NCBI GenBank assembly: GCA_963457665.1
Contig: OY735202.1
Span: forward strand, 45,533,403 to 45,597,402
Length of the DNA stretch: 64,000 bases
From: Thysanoteuthis rhombus
Taxonomy: Eukaryota > Mollusca > Cephalopoda > Oegopsida > Thysanoteuthidae
Direction of reading: 5' to 3'
The notes beneath the pieces were generated by a model. It did no database searches. It worked only from the letters and a program-made list of their open reading frames with translations, and was not told the DNA's origin. Shown one piece after another: positions 59,101 to 64,000 of the stretch (within the stretch, counting starts at the first letter, position 1; the number at the start of each line of letters is the position of its first letter). A program made the position numbers and the translations under genes.

Positions 59101-62100
59101 TCACTATATCTATTAACATGCTTTTTTTCGTCTTTATTGATGCTTTTTTTAAACTAATATGTAAGTATGCAATAAAAATGATGGAGCCACTCGGTGATTA
59201 ACCTGTACAATCTAAAATTTTCATGTCTTATTTTCGATAATCATTTTTTTTCATTTTTTTTTTTTTTTTTCACTCAATGATGCCATTAAACATTTTGACT
59301 TCTCTTTATGTATGATTGTTTTTTCTCCAGGTCATGTTTCCTATGTGGAGACATTCTCACTTTATCACTAATTTCTCAAGCAGAAATGGCATTTGATATT
59401 GTACATTTAAATATGATGGTTAAATCAAATTCTTCAATTTTTTGACTGAAGACATTAACTATATTTATAAACTTATACAATATAAAAGGGATATGTTTTA
59501 AGATTGAGTTAAATTTTGGCAAGACTAATTTATGTAATATATTCAGCAATGCGGCTTGACCAAGGAGGTCACGTTTGTATGATCAAAGGAAAACGTATTG
59601 AATAAGATGACATGATTGAACAAAAACAGGACTGTTTTATGGCTTGATTACCTGTCATGATTATGTGGCCATTGGCCATGGAATGTATATAAAATGACCA
59701 GTGAGGATTTTCTAACAGAGAGACCCACAGAGGAAGAAGCGATGACTTTCATGCTTTGTTTCAGCTTTTCAAGCCCCCAATGTCATGGGTGGGATATTGC
59801 AACTACATTGTTAAGATAAGGAAACCTTATCCCCTGTTCGACTTCTCATTCCCTCTCCATTACTCATCCAAATAAAGCAAGAACTCTCAATCGCAACTAC
59901 TGAAGATTGAGTTGTATTTTCTACATCCTACCATTAGACCAGCCATTCTCAACCTTTATTTTAGTCATGGCACCCTCGAGTGCTCTTTTCAGGTTTTAAG
60001 ATGCTTATCAAGCAGGGATACAATATGAACAGATTGAGAGAAGTTAATTTATTATCATTCTAATCTAGGGCCCCTTCAATGATGTCAGGGCTCTCAAGGG
60101 AGCCATGAGGCCCCTGTTGAGAATGACTGTACTAGACTAAGAATAAACTTAAAGAAAGTAGATTTCAAGCTGCTGTCAAACCTGCATTATTGTATTAATT
60201 TCTATTTTTTTTCCAGACTGTCATGGAATGGAGTTATGCTCAGTATATCAACATGTTCAGTTCATTTACAGATAATGTTGCAGGGATATCATTTAAGAAT
60301 AGGTAAGTCTTAAGTTTATTATATGAATTAAGAGTATCATAAATAAATAATTGGGTTTTAAAAGGTGGCAAGTGTAATTTTCTCTTTGACTTTTTGAAAA
60401 TTTAAAATCCCCTTGATTTTTATGGACAGGCTCATAGTATCTCGTTAGGTAGGTTTGGTAGTAGGTAGTTTGCCGTATTTGAAGAACTTATTTCAGTAGA
60501 TCCAGAGGCAGTTGTTTTACATTTACTTTACATCGTCTGGTAAGTAAAAGGAAATTTTGTGAACCTTTCATGGTATTCAGTTTAATATTAAAGTGTGGTA
60601 TCTGTTCTTCTCATGTCAACAAAATAAAACATCAACTTTCTATTTTCGATTTTAAACGTCATTATAGTTGTATATTAATTCTTCTCTTAAATTTTATTTT
60701 GATTTAATTTGGATTTTTTTTTCATTTGACAAAAAAATTCATATCATGGTTGCATTTTTATTGTCTTCTTGAATTTTATAAAAGAATAGTTTATGTATGA
60801 AAATTACAAAAATACCAAGCAAGCAATAATTCAAAAAAAAAAAACATTCGTAAAAAATCTTTTCAAGCTGGTCATACATGAAAATAATCCCTATTTTTGA
60901 TTGAATGATATTAAATGGAAAAATATCTTTATTTGACATTAAGTTATGTTACTCAGATGTGGAAATAATACAGTTTTTGTTTTATTTTAATTTGATTATT
61001 TTTATTTTTTTGTCTAAATCTAAAACTAGATAAACATACATTAGAATGTACCTTGAAAATTGAAGAAAATGGATAATGCCAAGCTCATTTGAGTCCATGT
61101 GTACACTGTATTTATGAAACTTTGACCAGTAAATAAGAAGAGAGCTTATTAGGGTCCATGTATTCACTGATTTTATCAAACTTTATTTGGTAAATCTCCA
61201 GTCAGTTTGGATGGATCTACGAATTTGTTGAAGCTGAAATTTGTTATAATGAGGTTTGTTATTGAGAGGGTTTACTGTTTATTTATTTATTGAACCAGTG
61301 TAAACTATTCATCTTATAAACTGGTATATACAGTAATGAAAAGCATAAAATTGAATATGAAGTATCAATAGAATTTTCATCAATAATTATGTAAGAGATA
61401 TTTTTACAGTGAAACATTTATTTAATAAAAAAACTGATTTTGATGGGAATATCATGAATAAGTCACATTAGGAAACAAAGAAGTGTCTATCCACACTTTA
61501 CAAACAAGTATTTCTATTATCTAACTGCAATTGGAGAAATTTGTGTGTGTGTGTGTGTGTGTGTACACTTCAATCAATCAACAGCTGCTCATTGTACAAA
61601 GTTGACATCTGCCCGATATATTAGTCTAAACACGTCAAGTTTGAATTTTTTGGATCAGTAGCTCTCAAAAAAAATCTAATAAAAAAAATAAATAAAAAGT
61701 TTCGGATTATAGATCTTTTATCTGAAATTATAGATGTAAATTCAGATATGAAATATTTAAATTGGCAACACTGAAGAAAAGTAAAAGAAAAACTTTGAAG
61801 CTGTAGTTTTTCACAACAAATGGAAAATTGTTTTACATGATTATTGTAGCAGGCTGGTCCACTCACTGATGTCTGGCCTCTTCCAAACACGCACCTTTGG
61901 AACAGGCAGTGCTCTAGTCTAATAAGTATCATGTTATATCATCTCAGTTCAGTGTTTAAAATTTCATCAAAATATCCTTTACAATATTTTTATGTAAGGA
62001 TGGTCAATTCTAGATTATAAAATTCCCCAGGGCCATTTCATGAACGATCAGTATAATTTGCAGGTACAAACCAAATGTTCAGGTAATTTGGCCAATGAAA

Positions 62101-63052
62101 AAAATTATCTGCATTTACTTATTTCTGTTTGCACGCACTGTTTCAATTCATCAAATTTTGGGGTCACGCTTCATAGTATATGTGCATTTTTAAAGATAAG
62201 ATGCATGAAGCTAACATAGAATAAACAATTTAAAATCACCTACCAGTTGTGTAATTATTCAAAGATTGGGTAACTTTTCTATTCTATTATGCTATATAAT
62301 TTTTTATGATAAAAGGATTTATTTTGAAAATTGTTTTAAAAGTTATGTTTCTATTTGGTCTCAGAAAGGAAAAATTTGACATTACAAATAAATTCCACAA
62401 AATTAAAACTTATTGAACCAAGCACCAGCAAATAATTTAACATCAGGATGATCTGCTAAGAGTTTGTTGTAGGCTATTTACAGATATTATATTAAATAAA
62501 TGTTTCACTGTAGAAATATCTCTTACATAATTATTGATGAAAATTCTATTGATACTTCATATTTAATTTTATGCTTTTCATTACTGTATATACCAGTTTA
62601 TAAGATGAATAGTTTGCAAGGGTATTTGGAAGACTATCACTCTCTGCAACTCCTCTAGGCTCCATAACGGTCCATATCAAGCTTCAGTAGATAACTCTAA
62701 GTCATACTACCTGGGCAATGGATGCAATGTAATATTTGCATTAATTTTTTTTTAATCAGATGTCTGTCTTATATTCTGCCATGTACACTATATTGTACAT
62801 TCTGCTTTTTGATAGTGGTTTTCAGAGAACTAGTTTACTGTAAAAGGCTTCATGAATAGTATCATGAATGCATCTTTGCTGAAATTATCTCTTATAGAAC
62901 TAATTATAATAATTTCTTTTGTATTATCACAGGTTATGCTCCCCGATTCCTATAGATGCTGTGTACACTTGGGTTAATGGATCTGATCCGAGTCTTCTCG
63001 CTCAGATTCGACGGATAGAAATGGATCTAAAAAAACAACTAAATGGCATCAG
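53166..63052 (+). CDS. GNPTAB: N-acetylglucosamine-1-phosphotransferase alpha/beta precursor, first three coding exons, continues past the right edge
   Basis: The catalytic precursor of the Golgi enzyme that puts GlcNAc-1-phosphate on mannoses of lysosomal hydrolases, the first step of the mannose-6-phosphate tag. Exons: 53166-53291 (phase 0, gtgagt), 60217-60302 (gtaagt), 62933-63052 (gtaatt); 111 residues so far, and frame is kept at both junctions. Residues 8-22 ([15 protein letters not shown]) match the human cytosolic tail; a type II membrane anchor follows ([19 protein letters not shown], 23-41). [13 protein letters not shown] (78-90) is the opening motif of the Stealth domain that forms the active centre. 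The tail is three residues longer than the human one; the lysine and serine equivalent to human Lys4 and Ser15, whose disease mutations mislocalise the enzyme, are present as Lys7 and Ser18. The remaining exons lie beyond the window. Confidence 0.93.
53750..54540. repeat. Diverged tandem repeat array, same family as 34555-34965
   Basis: Four to five units begin GTAATTG.GC.TGGA.C and include TATTGCCCACYCT, GAAATTCATTGTGAACTTTT, GGAGATATTGTGT; the array ends TACCTCTTCAACTTCGTTAG. It sits in GNPTAB intron 1. Units are too diverged for recent expansion. Confidence 0.65.
55755..56066. mobile_element. MITE with about 50-base inverted ends
   Basis: Left end 55755-55806 (ACTAAGAGATCAATTTAGCA, then CATTGCAAATTAAACTCCTA) and right end 56008-56066 are reverse complements with several mismatches. 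The interior of about 200 bases has its own GCCAGCCAGA/TCTGGCTGGC pairing and no coding sequence. Confidence 0.7.
57310..57390. repeat. Solo end related to the MITE at 55755-56066
   Basis: AGTTTGCAATGTAAATTTAT followed by GATCCCATGGTTT aligns with the right end at 56020-56066 in the same orientation. The other end is not recognisable. Confidence 0.5.
59530..59931 (+). mobile_element. Possible solo LTR
   Basis: A compact, GC-richer segment shows a TATA-like TATATAAAAT near 59684, a transcription-start-like region about 30 bases on, and an AATAAA at 59871 followed by about 60 bases ending TACATCCTACCA. That order is what a retrotransposon long terminal repeat would show. No second copy, tRNA primer site or target duplication is visible, so this is weak. 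Confidence 0.25.
59940..60129. mobile_element. hAT-type MITE with target-site duplication
   Basis: Ends CAGCCATTCTCAACCTTTAT and, at the right, GTTGAGAATGACTG form inverted repeats with the CAG...CTG termini and the TTCTCAACC word typical of hAT elements. Flanking eight bases are CATTAGAC (59932-59939) and TACTAGAC (60130-60137), matching at six of eight positions, as expected for an old 8-bp target duplication. 190 bases, non-coding, in GNPTAB intron 1. Confidence 0.75.
61082..61195. repeat. Two-unit tandem repeat of about 62 bases
   Basis: AGCTCATTTGAGTCCATGTG...AAACTTTGACCAGTAAAT is followed by AGCTTATTAGGGTCCATGTA...AAACTTTATTTGGTAAAT. Local duplication in GNPTAB intron 2. Confidence 0.7.
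61299..62617. mobile_element. Inverted-repeat element with nearly identical arms of about 128 bases
   Basis: Arms 61299-61427 and 62490-62617 are reverse complements with only about two to four differences by eye. Both arms hold CAATAGAATTTTCATCAATA. The roughly 1.06 kb between them includes a minus-strand open frame (61932-61621) that resembles no transposase I know. Lies in GNPTAB intron 2 (60303-62932). Confidence 0.75.
61542..61564. repeat. GT microsatellite
   Basis: About 11 GT units inside the inverted-repeat element. Confidence 0.95.
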
Positions 63053-64000
63053 GTAATTTGGAACTTAATTTATTGAAAAACTTTTAAAATTTCAGATTAT
63101 TATAAATGTTTTGACTTTTAAAGATAATCATATGTTTAAAAGAAATAGTTTTGTTGGAAAACTATGTTTGCACATTAAGTAATGTTTCCATCAACCATTA
63201 TTGATTTTTGGCCATTACTTCTTTCAACCAAATTTCAATTACTTTTCATTGCAACCACTCAGGCCATCAATATACTGTCATCAGATTAGAAATGAAGAAA
63301 AAGCTTGCGGTGAAATTCAAGCTCACATTTTGAACCTCAGGAAGCCTAACTTTCCATGATAGCTACTATCCTGGTATGATAGGCTCTCTGAGGATAAATG
63401 GATGTGAATTCGTTCAAGACTCACTGAGACCCCATTCTTTATTTCTCACCCATACTGTTTACTTACTGTCATAGAATCATGGACTGAATAGTTGCAAGTT
63501 TAAGTGACTGAAATTTAAAAAAAATCTAAACATATGAATACCATTGTCACTTTTTTTGTGCACCTGTCACTGATATATAAAATCAAGAAACTCTACTGGG
63601 GCTATGACTCTATCACATGACATAGACCTTTGTAGACTGATGACATACATATGAGCTACCATTGCGGAGATGAAATGAATTAAGATTTGAAGACTGAAAT
63701 GTAGTCAGTCAGTCAGTCAAGTTGGGTAGGGGGAAGTCGATAACAAAGCTGGGAAAGTCTGGATGGCCTAATTGAAAGAAAAATTTTTCACTGGAAATCA
63801 TAGATCACTTTGACAAGTAAATAACAGATGTATTGAAAAAGCATACAATGGGCTAGAATTACAAAATATAAATTGATTTAGTTTATTCAATATCTATTAC
63901 TGGATCTGTTTGAGTGGAATGTAACCTCAAATATAATGTGACCCCCACTTTTTGCAGCTAAAAATCTGTAATGTATTTTATCCTCTCATCACTGCAAATT
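63053..64000 (+). other. GNPTAB: GNPTAB intron 3, 5' part
   Basis: Begins gtaatt and runs off the window. Holds a CAGT micro-repeat near 63706-63718 and nothing else recognisable. Confidence 0.6.

Larger units (their letters stand above)
53292..60216 (+). other. GNPTAB: GNPTAB intron 1
   Basis: Bounded by gtgagt and ttccag. It carries the tandem array at 53.75-54.54 kb, a MITE at 55.76-56.07 kb and its relative at 57.31-57.39 kb, a possible solo LTR at 59.5-59.93 kb and a hAT-type MITE at 59.94-60.13 kb. I see no exon between. Confidence 0.7.

Overview
This is animal nuclear DNA: AT-rich, with split genes, GT-AG introns from about 100 bases to nearly 10 kb, long simple-sequence tracts, tRNA-derived SINE-like repeats and many short inverted-repeat transposons. 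Dense CA/TA/GA microsatellites, worn mariner relics and large introns suggest a lophotrochozoan, plausibly a mollusc such as a cephalopod. That placement is inference from style, not a species call.

Four protein genes can be assembled exon by exon. (1) RPS10 on the minus strand, cut by the left edge: a 5'TOP non-coding exon near 3.2 kb and coding exons at 1372-1512 and 483-660. (2) EDEM2 on the plus strand, complete: ten exons from 11349 to 25098 giving 720 residues. (3) An RFESD-like Rieske [2Fe-2S] protein on the minus strand, complete: three exons from 45371 down to 32470 giving 159 residues. (4) GNPTAB on the plus strand, cut by the right edge: its first three coding exons at 53166-53291, 60217-60302 and 62933-63052. 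RPS10/EDEM2 and RFESD/GNPTAB are divergent pairs; EDEM2 and RFESD converge on a 7.4 kb gene-free stretch.

EDEM2 trims mannose from misfolded glycoproteins in the ER, and GNPTAB tags high-mannose glycans of lysosomal enzymes in the Golgi, so two N-glycan sorting genes lie within 30 kb of each other. Nothing in the sequence shows that they are co-regulated.

The remaining sequence is introns and intergenic DNA with transposon debris: two mariner relics, a hAT-type MITE, several inverted-repeat elements (one with arms of about 128 bases that are nearly identical), a nested insertion, a tandem SINE dimer, and polypurine/polypyrimidine arrays in opposite orientation on either side of the RFESD 5' half. 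By eye, CpG dinucleotides are common around the four gene starts and scarce elsewhere. I found no new multi-gene system. The best leads are a structured repeat present once in each of two RPS10 introns, a GC-AG intron in EDEM2, an EDEM2 C-terminal cysteine kept beyond a long variable insert, and a CLEAR-like E-box upstream of GNPTAB.
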